The translations under genes were made by a program, and so were the position numbers. The notes beneath the pieces were generated by a model that was given only the letters and a program-made list of their open reading frames with translations, was not told the origin of the DNA and searched no databases. Positions 8,756 to 17,654 of a stretch of 64,000 nucleotides of DNA are shown here, piece by piece (position 1 is the stretch's first letter; every line of letters starts with the position of its first letter). The DNA is from JBJYIN01 sp046237015 (GTDB lineage: Bacteria > Pseudomonadota > Gammaproteobacteria > Enterobacterales > Enterobacteriaceae): positions 224,619 through 288,618 of the forward strand of contig NZ_JBJYIN010000004.1 in the NCBI RefSeq assembly GCF_046237015.1, in the 5' to 3' direction.

Positions 8756-9412
8756 ATGTATCAACACAGAGACTGGCAGGGGGCATTGCTTGATTTCCCG
8801 GTCAACAAAGTCGTGTGTGTCGGCAGTAACTATTCTGAACACATTAAAGAAATGGGGAGTGCAACACCAACCGAGCCGGTGTTGTTCATTAAACCTGAAA
8901 CATCGCTATGTGATTTGCGCCAGCCAGTGGCTATTCCTAAAAACCTGGGCTCGGTCCATCACGAAGTTGAACTGGCTGTGCTCATTGGCACGCCGTTAAA
9001 GCAGGCGAATGAAGAACGAGTGGCTCGCGCTATTGCCGGTTATGGTGTGGCGCTGGATCTAACGTTACGTGATTTACAGTCTGAATTTAAAAAGGCCGGA
9101 CAACCGTGGGAGAAAGCAAAAGCGTTCGACGGTTCTTGTCCTATTTCCGGTTTTATCCCGGTATCAGAGTTTGTTGACCCACAGCAAACCGAATTGAGCG
9201 TGAAGGTGAACGAGGAGATTCGTCAGCAGGGCAACACCCGCGACATGATCACACCGATTTTGCCACTGATTGCTTATATGAGCCGATTTTTCACCCTGAG
9301 AGCGGGGGATATCATCCTGACGGGAACGCCGAAGGGCGTAGGGCCGATCCAATCTGGTGATATGTTAAAAATTACGATCAACGATCGCTCGCTGAATACG
9401 CGTATCATCTAA
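8756..9412 (+). CDS. ycgM: fumarylacetoacetate hydrolase family protein YcgM
   Basis: Member of the FAH superfamily (isomerase/decarboxylase/acylpyruvase type). The 218-residue product (E. coli 219) shows KVVCVGSNY near 18-26, the metal-binding HHEVELAVLIG near 66-76, and the C-terminal GDIILTGTPKGVGP near 183-196. The Glu residues of HxExE and a downstream Asp would bind a divalent metal. Substrate is unproven here; related human and bacterial enzymes act on acylpyruvates or oxaloacetate. AGGAG lies 8 bases before the ATG. Confidence 0.92.
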   Translation: MYQHRDWQGALLDFPVNKVVCVGSNYSEHIKEMGSATPTEPVLFIKPETSLCDLRQPVAIPKNLGSVHHEVELAVLIGTPLKQANEERVARAIAGYGVALDLTLRDLQSEFKKAGQPWEKAKAFDGSCPISGFIPVSEFVDPQQTELSVKVNEEIRQQGNTRDMITPILPLIAYMSRFFTLRAGDIILTGTPKGVGPIQSGDMLKITINDRSLNTRII

Positions 9413-9513
9413 TCACCTTGCTACCCGTTCCCATATGAATGGGTAGCAAAACTTGCTCCCGCCTGCTAAACCCGTTATATAGACCACCCAAAAAAGATTA
9501 ACTGGAAAAGAAA

Positions 9514-9963
9514 ATGACTGAACGCCTTCCTTTTTGGCAACGTAAAACATTGTCAGAGATGTCCGATAATGAGTGGGAGTCATTGTGTGATGGCTGCGGT
9601 CAGTGCTGTTTAAACAAGCTGATTGATGAGGATACCGAGGAGATCTATTTTACCAATGTAGCCTGTAACCAATTGAATATCAAAAGCTGTCAGTGTCGTC
9701 ATTATGAGCATCGTTTCGAATATGAACCGGACTGCATCAAACTGACTCGGGAAAATTTACTGACCTTCAATTGGCTACCGGCCACCTGTGCTTACCGACT
9801 CATCAACGAAGGAGAAGCGTTACCACACTGGCATCCGTTGATTACGGGCTCAAAGACGGCAATGCATGGAGAACGCATTTCGGTTCGTCATATTGCCGTG
9901 AGAGAGAGTGAGGTTATTGACTGGCAAGATCACATATTGAACAAACCAGCGTGGGCGAGGTAA
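9514..9963 (+). CDS. ycgN: CxxCxxCC-type cysteine cluster protein YcgN
   Basis: UPF0260/YcgN family protein of 149 residues. It has the cluster CDGCGQCC near residues 27-34 and further conserved cysteines (NVACNQLN, KSCQCRHYE, PDCIKL, ATCAYRL), suggesting a metal or iron-sulfur site; function unknown. The start at 9514 follows an AACTGGAAAAGAAA stretch. A second member of the wider cysteine-cluster family lies at 62649-63005. It follows ycgM with a 100-bp gap holding an inverted repeat. Confidence 0.9.
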   Translation: MTERLPFWQRKTLSEMSDNEWESLCDGCGQCCLNKLIDEDTEEIYFTNVACNQLNIKSCQCRHYEHRFEYEPDCIKLTRENLLTFNWLPATCAYRLINEGEALPHWHPLITGSKTAMHGERISVRHIAVRESEVIDWQDHILNKPAWAR

Positions 9964-10050
9964 ACATAATCACGGTTCTTCCCTGTGCAATTCTCAATAT
10001 GCTGTATAATTTTAATACAACAGCAACAAACAGCATGAGGGGGAAGACAA

Positions 10051-10248
10051 ATGGTCAACTTTGAAAAAATCATTATTCAATATAGCGATCAGTACACGGA
10101 TTTTGCGGCTTCCACCATTGCTTTTATGGAAAGCCAGCATAAGGCCATTAACGCTGACGAGGTGTCGAAAAATATCCCTACGGAAAAAAGACAATTTTTC
10201 AAAGACAGATTAGTCCACTACAGGCATATCTATCGCCCTCAGCAGTAG
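10051..10248 (+). CDS. small protein resembling DNA polymerase III theta subunit (HolE/HOT type)
   Basis: A 65-residue protein with a strong ribosome site (GAGGGGGAAG, 9 bases before the ATG) and its own terminator at 10285. By eye it resembles polymerase III theta and phage P1 HOT: the segment from IAFMESQHKAINADEV through PTEKRQFFKDRLVHYRH parallels the theta segments AFKERYNMPVIAEAV and LRSWFRERLIAHR, and the HOT segment YFMERLRHYRQL. It is shorter than E. coli theta (76) at the N-terminus. Theta binds and stabilises the epsilon proofreading subunit. The locus is where E. coli has hlyE-umuDC, so it may be an extra theta-like protein rather than the main holE. The family call rests on memory of the sequences. 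Confidence 0.6.
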   Translation: MVNFEKIIIQYSDQYTDFAASTIAFMESQHKAINADEVSKNIPTEKRQFFKDRLVHYRHIYRPQQ

Positions 10249-10284
10249 AAAATGGAGAGATCTGTGTTTTGCCCGTCACACGCT

Positions 10285-10310
10285 AGCCCGGGTGTGAACC
10301 CGGGCTTTTG
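10285..10310. terminator. terminator between theta-like gene and dsbB
   Basis: Nine-base perfect stem AGCCCGGGT / ACCCGGGCT with a GTGA loop, followed on the plus strand by TTTTG and a later T run. It lies between convergent genes. Confidence 0.85.
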
Positions 10311-10324
10311 TCTCTTTTACTGTC

Positions 10325-10855
10325 TTAGCGGCTGAAAAGATCGCGACGTTTAGGACGGAACGGCTGAGCAATCAGAACCAACACGGCGATCAGCAAGTAA
10401 GCGGCGAAAATCCCCACTAACCATTGTGTCATTTCCAAAGATAAAAACTGCCACTGACGTTCAGAACAGTCTCCAGAAGCGCTGAAAACGGCGGGAAGCC
10501 ATTTGTCTAATGGTAACCAGGACGGAAAGTTGACAAAGAAATCACAAATGTTGAAAGGAGAAGGATTAAGCTGCATATCGGTCTGTTTCCAGGCGAGAAG
10601 CAAACCTTCATAGGCACTATAGATCCAAAGTCCAATAGCGGGGTAGCGCAGTAAACTCGCCGGCGCAATGGCCCCCAGCAAACCGGCTCCCATGATACCG
10701 AAAAGGGCACTGCGTTGGTAAATACACAGCACGCATGGCTTTAAGAGCATAACGTGCTGGAAATAAAGCGCGACCAATTCCAGAATTAAGGCCGTCAACG
10801 CCATTAACAACCAGGCGCCACGTCCACGTGAGCAACGATTAAGAAATCGCAACAT
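10325..10855 (-). CDS. dsbB: disulfide bond formation protein DsbB
   Basis: Inner-membrane quinone reductase that reoxidises periplasmic DsbA. The 176-residue product has four membrane segments, the N-terminal redox pair C41-V-L-C44, and the second periplasmic loop cysteines (FNICDFF near 104 and SGDCSE near 130). Same length as E. coli DsbB. The downstream neighbour nhaB is on the same strand, separated by a repeat element. Confidence 0.97.
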   Translation of the reverse strand: MLRFLNRCSRGRGAWLLMALTALILELVALYFQHVMLLKPCVLCIYQRSALFGIMGAGLLGAIAPASLLRYPAIGLWIYSAYEGLLLAWKQTDMQLNPSPFNICDFFVNFPSWLPLDKWLPAVFSASGDCSERQWQFLSLEMTQWLVGIFAAYLLIAVLVLIAQPFRPKRRDLFSR

Positions 10856-10933
10856 AACAAATATTCCATGCTAAAAACGATCGAGTTAGCAGTGTAAACC
10901 AATTGAGTTTCACCACCATCATTTCACTGTGTC

Positions 10934-11057
<124 letters not shown>

Positions 11058-11166
11058 AAAACGTAACAATCTATTTTATTAAAACTTTTTCTTTAATTTC
11101 GAAGCAAGGGGGCAGATCTGATTTTGATATCATCTCTTCCCCCATCACTATACACGATTGTGACAA

Positions 11167-12744
11167 TTAGTGGCTGCCAGATATGGGGAAATCAGGCGCG
11201 GAAATCCAGTGTTGTTGCAACAGGAAATCGGTAAAAGGCACTAACGTGTATTCAACGCAAAGTAGCCCAACCAGCGTCATGACGATCGTATAAGGCAGCG
11301 CCATGATAACCATGCGTCCATAAGAAAGACGAATGAGTGGTGCCAGGGCCGAAGTCAGCAAAAACAGAAAAGCGGCCTGACCGTTCGGTGTCGCAACCGA
11401 TGGCAAGTTGGTTCCGGTATTAATGGCGACAGCCAACAGCTCAAACTGCCGTAGAGAAATGGCGCCGTTTTCAAACGCATTACGTGCTTCAGTAATGTAA
11501 ACCGAGCCAACAAATACGTTGTCGGAAATAGAGGAAAGCAGGCCATTAAACAGATAAAACAGGGTAAGTTGCGAACTTTCGGACGATTGCAATACGTAAT
11601 GAATGATCGGACTGAAAAGTTGCTGATCGATGATGACGGCGACAACCGAGAAAAATACGGTCAGGAGCGCGGTGAACGGCAGGGCATCCTGAAATGCTTT
11701 ACCAATCGCATGTTCTTCGGTAATACCGCCAAAGGTTGTCGCCATAATAATGACGGAAAGGCCGATCAAGCCGACTTCGGCCAAATGAAAGGCCAATGCC
11801 ACAATTAACCAAATACCGATAATGGCCTGAACAACTAATCTCCCTTTATCTTGCGGCGTACGTTTCTCCGTCATTTTTTGATCGTAATCTTCCAAGACGC
11901 TACGCACGTTTCCAGGTAACGTTGCGCCGTAACCAAATAGTTTGAAACGCTCAACCAATACACAGGTCAAGATACCGCAAATAAAAACCGGGATGGTAAC
12001 GGATGACATACGCAGGAAGAAACTCACAAAATCCCATCCGGCGCTTTTAGCGATAATCAAATTCTGTGGTTCACCGACCATTGTCATCACGCCACCCAGC
12101 GCGGTACCGACGCCAGCGTGCATTAATAAACTGCGTAAAAATGCCCGAAATTGATCGAGTGTATTTCTATGATCGGTATCGATCAGCTTACTGTCATCGG
12201 TGATGTCAGCATCATCGGTATTCTGGCTAGAGGCTACGCGATGATAGATGCCGTAGAAACCGATGGCGACGCTGATGACAACGGCGATGACGGTTAAAGC
12301 ATCTAAAAACGCAGAAAGAAATGCGGCGGCAAGACAAAAAGCTAATGACAGCAGCGTTTTGGAGTGAATATTAAGGAGTAGTTTAGTGAACACAAACAGC
12401 AGTAATTGCTTCATAAAATAGATGCCGGCAACCATAAAGACCAGCAATAGCAGTACTTCGATATTTCCGGTGACTTCATGCCAGACTTGCGTTGCGCTGG
12501 TCATGCCAATAAATACCGCTTGTAACGCCAGCAACCCACCTGGCTGTAGCGGATAACATTTCAGCGCCATTCCTAACGTAAAAATGAATTCAACCACCAG
12601 CAACCATCCCGCCCAGAATGGACTGACGAAATAAAACAGAAGCGGGTTGATAATCAAGAAACTGAAAATCGTTAACTTGTACCAATTAGGCGACTGGCCT
12701 AGAAAATTTTTTAATAGTATTTGATACATGGGCATGCTTGTCAT
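11167..12744 (-). CDS. nhaB: Na+/H+ antiporter NhaB
   Basis: Inner-membrane sodium/proton antiporter, about 10-12 hydrophobic segments. The 525-residue product matches E. coli NhaB (513) closely, including NFLGQSPNWYKL, SAFLDALTVIAVVISVA, GGVMTMVGEPQNLIIAK and SSISDNVFVGSVYI. The C-terminus is a few residues longer than in E. coli. ATG at 12744 (or 12732/12726) is possible; the exact start is uncertain by a few residues. Divergent from fadR, as in E. coli. Confidence 0.95.
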   Translation of the reverse strand: MTSMPMYQILLKNFLGQSPNWYKLTIFSFLIINPLLFYFVSPFWAGWLLVVEFIFTLGMALKCYPLQPGGLLALQAVFIGMTSATQVWHEVTGNIEVLLLLVFMVAGIYFMKQLLLFVFTKLLLNIHSKTLLSLAFCLAAAFLSAFLDALTVIAVVISVAIGFYGIYHRVASSQNTDDADITDDSKLIDTDHRNTLDQFRAFLRSLLMHAGVGTALGGVMTMVGEPQNLIIAKSAGWDFVSFFLRMSSVTIPVFICGILTCVLVERFKLFGYGATLPGNVRSVLEDYDQKMTEKRTPQDKGRLVVQAIIGIWLIVALAFHLAEVGLIGLSVIIMATTFGGITEEHAIGKAFQDALPFTALLTVFFSVVAVIIDQQLFSPIIHYVLQSSESSQLTLFYLFNGLLSSISDNVFVGSVYITEARNAFENGAISLRQFELLAVAINTGTNLPSVATPNGQAAFLFLLTSALAPLIRLSYGRMVIMALPYTIVMTLVGLLCVEYTLVPFTDFLLQQHWISAPDFPISGSH

Positions 12745-13018
12745 GCGAAGTGCCTTTCCTTATTGTTAACCCATCGTATATCAAAAACACATCAATTGGC
12801 TGTGTCTTGGATGATAGCGAGTATGTAAGTGTTGGTGGAGAACATCATAACGTAATCAAGCAGAGAGTATATTGTCGTTACGCGCAATGGTTTGTTTGTA
12901 ATCACAGTTTTACTTTGAATTTGTTTTATGTGTGGTTGCTCTGCTATGTCATGGTTCTTTCGTCTGGTATGATGAGATCAGCTGTCATCGGTAAATATCG
13001 CTACGGAATATCAAACTC

Positions 13019-13738
13019 ATGGTTATAAAGGCGCAAAGTCCGGCCGGATTCGCGGAAGAATATATTATTGAAAGTATATGGAATAACCGCTTTCCTCCAG
13101 GTTCAATTCTGCCAGCAGAAAGAGAGCTTTCTGAATTGATCGGGGTCACGCGTACCACTTTGCGCGAGGTGCTTCAGCGTTTGGCTCGAGATGGTTGGTT
13201 AACGATACAGCACGGTAAACCGACGAAAATCAATAACTTCTGGGAAACATCCGGCCTGAATATTCTGGAGACGCTAGCAAGGCTCGATCACGATAGCGTA
13301 CCGCAGTTAATTGATAATCTTCTGGCAGTACGTACCAACATTGCGGCGATTTTTATTCGTACGGCATTACGTCAACATCCTGAGAAAACCCGTGAAGTGC
13401 TGACGCAAACCGGAGTGGTGGATGATAATGCCGACGCTTTTGCTCAGCTTGATTATGACGTTTTTCGTGGGCTGGCTTTCGCTTCCGGTAATCCGATTTA
13501 TGGCCTTATTCTTAATGGATTGAAGGGGCTGTATATTCGTGTTGGGCGCTACTATTTCTCTAACCCTGATGCTCGCAAACTCGCGATGGATTTTTATCGT
13601 CGCCTGGAAGATTTATGTCGCGACGGGTTGTATGAACAGGTGATGGATGTTGTCAGACACTACGGTAAAGAAAGCGGCGCGATTTGGCACAGCATGCAGA
13701 GTACGATCCCTCGAGATATCGCTGAAATTCGCCGTTAA
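13019..13738 (+). CDS. fadR: fatty acid metabolism regulator FadR
   Basis: GntR-family dimeric regulator. It represses fad genes and activates fabA/fabB; long-chain acyl-CoA releases it from DNA. The 239-residue product (E. coli 239) has the winged helix at about 10-72 (recognition segment RTTLREVLQRLARDGW) and the all-helical acyl-CoA-binding domain at about 80-230. Upstream, TATGAT at 12968-12973 within TCTGGTATGATGAG closely resembles the E. coli fadR promoter. Divergent from nhaB and convergent with ycgB. Confidence 0.97.
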   Translation: MVIKAQSPAGFAEEYIIESIWNNRFPPGSILPAERELSELIGVTRTTLREVLQRLARDGWLTIQHGKPTKINNFWETSGLNILETLARLDHDSVPQLIDNLLAVRTNIAAIFIRTALRQHPEKTREVLTQTGVVDDNADAFAQLDYDVFRGLAFASGNPIYGLILNGLKGLYIRVGRYYFSNPDARKLAMDFYRRLEDLCRDGLYEQVMDVVRHYGKESGAIWHSMQSTIPRDIAEIRR

Positions 13739-13742
13739 GTCC

Positions 13743-13772
13743 GCTTTGGGGTACGCAGAAGACTGAATACCC
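13743..13772. terminator. inverted repeat between fadR and ycgB
   Basis: GGGGTA ... TACCCC arms around a 15-base loop lie just after fadR and before the ycgB stop on the other strand. No long T run, so it is a weak terminator candidate. Confidence 0.4.
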
Positions 13773-13796
13773 CAGAGCGCTTATCCTGTCAAAATG

Positions 13797-15332
13797 TCAT
13801 GCCGATGTATTCCTCGGCGGGCATCGCTCCAATAATTCCACGCTACCATCGGTGTTGGCTTGCTCAAGATAGACATCAAACCCCCACAGACGATGGACGT
13901 GTTTCATCACTTCATGGCTACTTTTATCCAGCGGTGCGCGGTTATGAGGAATGTAACGCAGTGTGAGTGAACGATTACCGCGCAAATCTACGTTCCATAC
14001 CTGGATATTGGGCTCCAGATGGCTCAGATTATATTGAGCGGATAGCTCCTGACGAATTAAGCGATAGCCTTCTTCGTCGTGGATAGCTGCAATTTCCAGA
14101 TAGTTATTGTGATCGTCGTCCAGAACGGTAAACATTCTGAAATCACGCATGATTTTGGGTGACAGAAACTGGCTGATAAAACTTTCATCTTTGAAGTTCT
14201 GCATGGCAAAATGCAGCGTATCGAGCCAGTCTTTACCGGCGATATCCGGAAACCAGTAACGATCCTCGTCCGTCGGCGACTGACAAATACGCTTGATATC
14301 CTGAAACATGGCAAAACCCAGCGCATAAGGGTTAATGCCGTTGTAATACGGGCTATTATACGGTGGCTGGTAAATGACATTGGTATGGCTGTGCAGAAAC
14401 TCCAACATGAAACGCTCAGAAACCCGGCCTTCATCATAAAGGTGATTGAGAATGGAGTAATGCCAGAACGTGGCCCAGCCTTCATTCATCACCTGAGTCT
14501 GTTTCTGTGGATAGAAATACTGACTGACTTTACGTACGATGCGCAGAATCTCACGTTGCCAGGGTTCAAGAAGCGGGGCGTTTTTTTCCATAAAATAGAG
14601 CAGGTTTTCCTGTGGTTCTTGCGGAAAACGGCGGGCTTGCTCCGTGGCGATGCCTTGTTCTCGTCTCGGTAGCGTTTTCCATAGATCGTTAACCTGACTT
14701 TGTAGATATTCCTCACGACTTTTTTGCCGGGATTTTTCTTCTTCGAGAGAGATTTTCTGCGGTCGTTTATAGCGGTCAACACCATAGTTCATTAACGCAT
14801 GGCAAGAATCCAGTAAGCGCTCAACCTCTTCAACGCCATAACGCTCTTCGCATTGCGAAATATACTGTCTGGCAAAAATAAGGTAATCAACAATTGAGCC
14901 TGCATCGGTCCAACTGCGAAACAGATAATTGCCTTTAAAAAACGAGTTGTGCCCATAGCAGGCATGCGCCATGACCAGTGCTTGCATCGGCAGGGTGTTT
15001 TCTTCCATAAGATAAGCAATACAAGGATCGGAATTAATGACGATCTCATAAGCTAATCCTTGCTGACCCTGTTTGTAACGCTGCTCCGTTTCAATGAATT
15101 TTTTCCCGAATGACCAGTGGGCATAATTGATTGGCATACCAATACTGGAATAGGCATCCATCATTTGCTCTGAAGTAATCACTTCGATTTGATGTGGATA
15201 GGTATCCAGACGATATAATTTTGCCACTCGATCTATCTCATCGAGGTAGACCTGCAATAATTCAAACGTCCAGTCCGGTCCATCGCTCAGGCGATGTGTT
15301 TTTTTTGCCTGACGATCTGTTGATATAGCCAT
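13797..15332 (-). CDS. ycgB: SpoVR family protein YcgB
   Basis: Cytoplasmic protein of the SpoVR family. In E. coli it is RpoS-dependent and usually linked to the yeaG-yeaH stress kinase module, which in this genome is only 6 kb away (20.3-23.6 kb). The product is 511 residues from the ATG at 15332 (E. coli 510), preceded by TAGGGGGC. An upstream in-frame ATG (15350) adds six residues and lacks a ribosome site. Conserved stretches include HACYGHNSFFKGNYLFRSW and NEGWATFWHY, whose His/Glu residues may bind metal. Molecular function unknown. Confidence 0.94.
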   Translation of the reverse strand: MAISTDRQAKKTHRLSDGPDWTFELLQVYLDEIDRVAKLYRLDTYPHQIEVITSEQMMDAYSSIGMPINYAHWSFGKKFIETEQRYKQGQQGLAYEIVINSDPCIAYLMEENTLPMQALVMAHACYGHNSFFKGNYLFRSWTDAGSIVDYLIFARQYISQCEERYGVEEVERLLDSCHALMNYGVDRYKRPQKISLEEEKSRQKSREEYLQSQVNDLWKTLPRREQGIATEQARRFPQEPQENLLYFMEKNAPLLEPWQREILRIVRKVSQYFYPQKQTQVMNEGWATFWHYSILNHLYDEGRVSERFMLEFLHSHTNVIYQPPYNSPYYNGINPYALGFAMFQDIKRICQSPTDEDRYWFPDIAGKDWLDTLHFAMQNFKDESFISQFLSPKIMRDFRMFTVLDDDHNNYLEIAAIHDEEGYRLIRQELSAQYNLSHLEPNIQVWNVDLRGNRSLTLRYIPHNRAPLDKSSHEVMKHVHRLWGFDVYLEQANTDGSVELLERCPPRNTSA

Positions 15333-15592
15333 TAGCGCGCCCCCTAACATACCAGTCTGAACGGTATGGTTCAGACATTATTAATCGTAGCTTAATCTGA
15401 TAAAAATGATGAAAAAACGGTGGGTTGGGGCGGAATAATCGATTATGGCTATGCCATGAGCTTAATGACAATGATGATCTAAGTGCTAGAGTAATGCCAT
15501 GCTTCAGCGATAAACGGCTTTTTTATTCTTGTTGATATATTGCTAACCAGCGCACTGGATGGTGATCAGAAAAAATCAGGAGGATGAAGAGA

Positions 15593-16843
15593 ATGCGTGT
15601 TGTCATTCTGGGAAGTGGCGTGATTGGCGTTAGTACAGCCTGGTATCTTGCTCAGGCTGGGCATGATGTTACGGTGATCGATCGGCAACCTGAGCCGGCG
15701 CTTGAAACCAGCGCCGCCAATGCGGGTCAGATATCACCCGGTTATTCGGCACCTTGGGCCGCGCCGGGCATACCGTTGAAAGCGATTAAATGGATGTTTC
15801 AACGTCATGCGCCACTGGCTATTCGTCTGGATGGTTCGGCTGAGCAATTGCGCTGGATGTGGCAAATGTTACTTAACTGCGATAGCCGCCATTATAAGGT
15901 CAATAAGGCACGTATGGTGCGATTGGCGGAATATAGCAGAGCGTGCCTGCAAAAATTGCGACAGGATACGGCTATCCACTATGAGGGACGGCAGGGGGGA
16001 ACGTTACAGTTATTTAGAACAGAACAACAGTTTGAAAATGCGGCGAGAGACATCGCAGTACTCAAGGATGCAGGCGTACCTTATCAGTTGTTGACGAATG
16101 TAGAGCTGGCAACGGTGGAGCCAGCACTGGCGAGTACAACAAAAAAGCTCACGGGTGGTTTACGCTTACCGCTCGATGAAACGGGAGACTGCCAGTTATT
16201 TACCCGTCATCTGGCTAAAATGGCTGAATCGCACGGTGTGATATTCAAACTGGGACAGAATGTTCGTCATTTGCTTGTGGATGGACAGCAGGTAACAGGA
16301 GTGCAATGTGACGATCACGTGATCACCGCTGATGCCTACGTCATGGCATGTGGTTCCTATTCAACTGGCTTACTACGCGACTGGTTTTCTATCCCGGTCT
16401 ATCCTTTGAAAGGGTATTCTCTGACTATTCCGTTGACGAACGATGCTGCGGCTCCTGTATCCACGGTGCTGGATGAAACGTATAAAGTCGCGATTACCCG
16501 TTTCGAACAACGCATTCGTGTTGGCGGAATGGCTGAAATTGTAGGTTTCAATACGACGTTGAATCCTAAACGACGTGAAACACTGGAAATGGTCGTTGGC
16601 GATTTATATCCTCATGCGGGTCACATTGAACAGGCAGTCTTTTGGACAGGATTACGTCCAATGACGCCAGATGGTACACCGTTGGTGGGACGTTCGCCGT
16701 TGAAGAATCTTTATCTGAATACCGGGCACGGAACATTAGGATGGACAATGGCCTGTGGATCTGGGCAATTGTTGGCGGATATTATTTCTGGAAAAACGCC
16801 AGATATTCAATCGGATGACTTGTCATTGCAACGTTACGCCTGA
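15593..16843 (+). CDS. dadA: D-amino acid dehydrogenase, small subunit-type (DadA)
   Basis: FAD-dependent, membrane-associated dehydrogenase that deaminates D-alanine and other D-amino acids to oxo acids, passing electrons to the respiratory chain. The dinucleotide fold GSGVIG is at residues 7-12, and the C-terminal FAD segment GHGTLGWTMACGSG is near 377-390. AGGAGG ends 8 bases before the ATG at 15593, so I prefer it to the ATG at 15584. The 416 residues end about 15 short of E. coli DadA (432), whose tail is variable. The usual partner gene dadX (alanine racemase) does not follow; transposon and Rhs debris does. Confidence 0.95.
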   Translation: MRVVILGSGVIGVSTAWYLAQAGHDVTVIDRQPEPALETSAANAGQISPGYSAPWAAPGIPLKAIKWMFQRHAPLAIRLDGSAEQLRWMWQMLLNCDSRHYKVNKARMVRLAEYSRACLQKLRQDTAIHYEGRQGGTLQLFRTEQQFENAARDIAVLKDAGVPYQLLTNVELATVEPALASTTKKLTGGLRLPLDETGDCQLFTRHLAKMAESHGVIFKLGQNVRHLLVDGQQVTGVQCDDHVITADAYVMACGSYSTGLLRDWFSIPVYPLKGYSLTIPLTNDAAAPVSTVLDETYKVAITRFEQRIRVGGMAEIVGFNTTLNPKRRETLEMVVGDLYPHAGHIEQAVFWTGLRPMTPDGTPLVGRSPLKNLYLNTGHGTLGWTMACGSGQLLADIISGKTPDIQSDDLSLQRYA

Positions 16844-16884
16844 TGGCGTAACTCAGCAGGATAATCCTCTTTGTTTGAGAGAGT

Positions 16885-16911
16885 TATACCCAAAATAATT
16901 CAAGTTTCAGG
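16885..16911 (-). repeat. end of intergenic palindromic repeat, fused to IS110 fragment
   Basis: TATACCCAAAATAATTCAAG matches the GAATTATTTTGGGTATA end of the repeat family in reverse. Homology breaks inside the element and continues directly into transposase sequence. Confidence 0.7.
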
Positions 16912-17038
16912 ATAGTCAACAGTTTGTGCATACTGGCAACCAAAGCCGCTTTCTTTGGTTTTCCCGCCTCCACCAAACGTTGATAAAAATCTCTGAGCGC
17001 CGGGTTATATCGAGCAGTAACTAATGTCGCCATAAGTC
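16887..17038 (-). pseudogene. IS110-family transposase, C-terminal fragment
   Basis: Read on the minus strand, about 41 codons give MATLVTARYNPALRDFYQRL followed by VEAGKPKKAALVASMHKLLTIL. This is the conserved C-terminal (transposase_20-type) segment of IS110/IS116/IS902 transposases. The frame then runs into the end of a palindromic repeat and stops, and no upstream transposase sequence remains. It is a remnant with no expected activity. Confidence 0.7.
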
Positions 17039-17282
17039 GCTGCGAACCCGGTGTAGACACTGAATATCCCGCTGTTCAATACTTTTTCCCAGTACGTATC
17101 GCATACCTGGACAACTATCCGTTTCAACAATAGCGGTGGCACCATTTTTGTCGTTTTGACTTCCCATTCGATACTGCGTTCTGATTTGTCTGATCTCATG
17201 TCCGAATGTCTTAAACTAGAGGAACCAGTAATTTGCACTTACAGTATGATTCATTTAGGAATGTTCAGGACTGACTGGTGGT

Positions 17283-17348
17283 GTGAGCTTGCCGAATGGG
17301 ACGCGGCAGCGGTATCGTTACGATGTGTTTGGTCGCCGAATTCAGAAT
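17283..17348 (+). pseudogene. Rhs/YD-repeat protein remnant
   Basis: The plus-strand frame reads SLPNGTRQRYRYDVFGRRIQ, the hallmark of the Rhs core (a YD repeat with the YDxxGRR motif). Homology starts abruptly, and after some 20 residues the frame enters noncoding repeat sequence at 17397. Neither the rest of the Rhs cage nor a C-terminal toxin can be read here. It suggests that a full rhs locus once stood here. Confidence 0.6.
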
Positions 17349-17396
17349 ATGTGCGAGGGGCAACTCCCGTCAGTGCAGGCGGTAGTGTGGGCGGTG

Positions 17397-17490
17397 TACC
17401 CGCCATACTTCAAGTTGCATGTGTGTTGGCCACGCTCGTTACTCGGCTCATCCATGAACTTCGACTCGTTGGGGCCGGTGCCTGCATCAC
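17397..17490 (+). repeat. partial intergenic palindromic repeat
   Basis: TACCCGCCATACTTCAAG start, then GTTGGCCACGCTCGTTACTC and GGCTCATCCATGAACTTCG, matching the outer 90 bases of the long copy at 28650-28922 in the opposite orientation. It is diverged and cut off within the GTTGGGGCCG module. Confidence 0.7.
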
Positions 17491-17654
17491 ACGCCTACAG
17501 GAAAGTGTGATATTTTATGATCATCGTATGTCAGATGTTTATTTCGCTGAAAAAGAAGTTGATTATAGGGTCCTAATGTAAATAGGAAACTCGTTCCTTC
17601 TGAATATACTGGCATTTATCTACCCTTAAATATTGATAAATAGGGAATATAACT

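Noticed and set aside
8380..8842. Minus-strand frames overlapping the ycgL-ycgM gap
   Set aside because: No ribosome sites, His/Arg-rich odd composition and overlap with the real ycgM start.
12738..13028. 96-residue frame between nhaB and fadR
   Set aside because: Covers the shared promoter region including the fadR TATGAT box and reads as unstructured sequence; no family.
17005..17238. 77-residue minus-strand frame next to the IS110 fragment
   Set aside because: It is out of frame with the recognisable transposase residues and has no recognisable content of its own.
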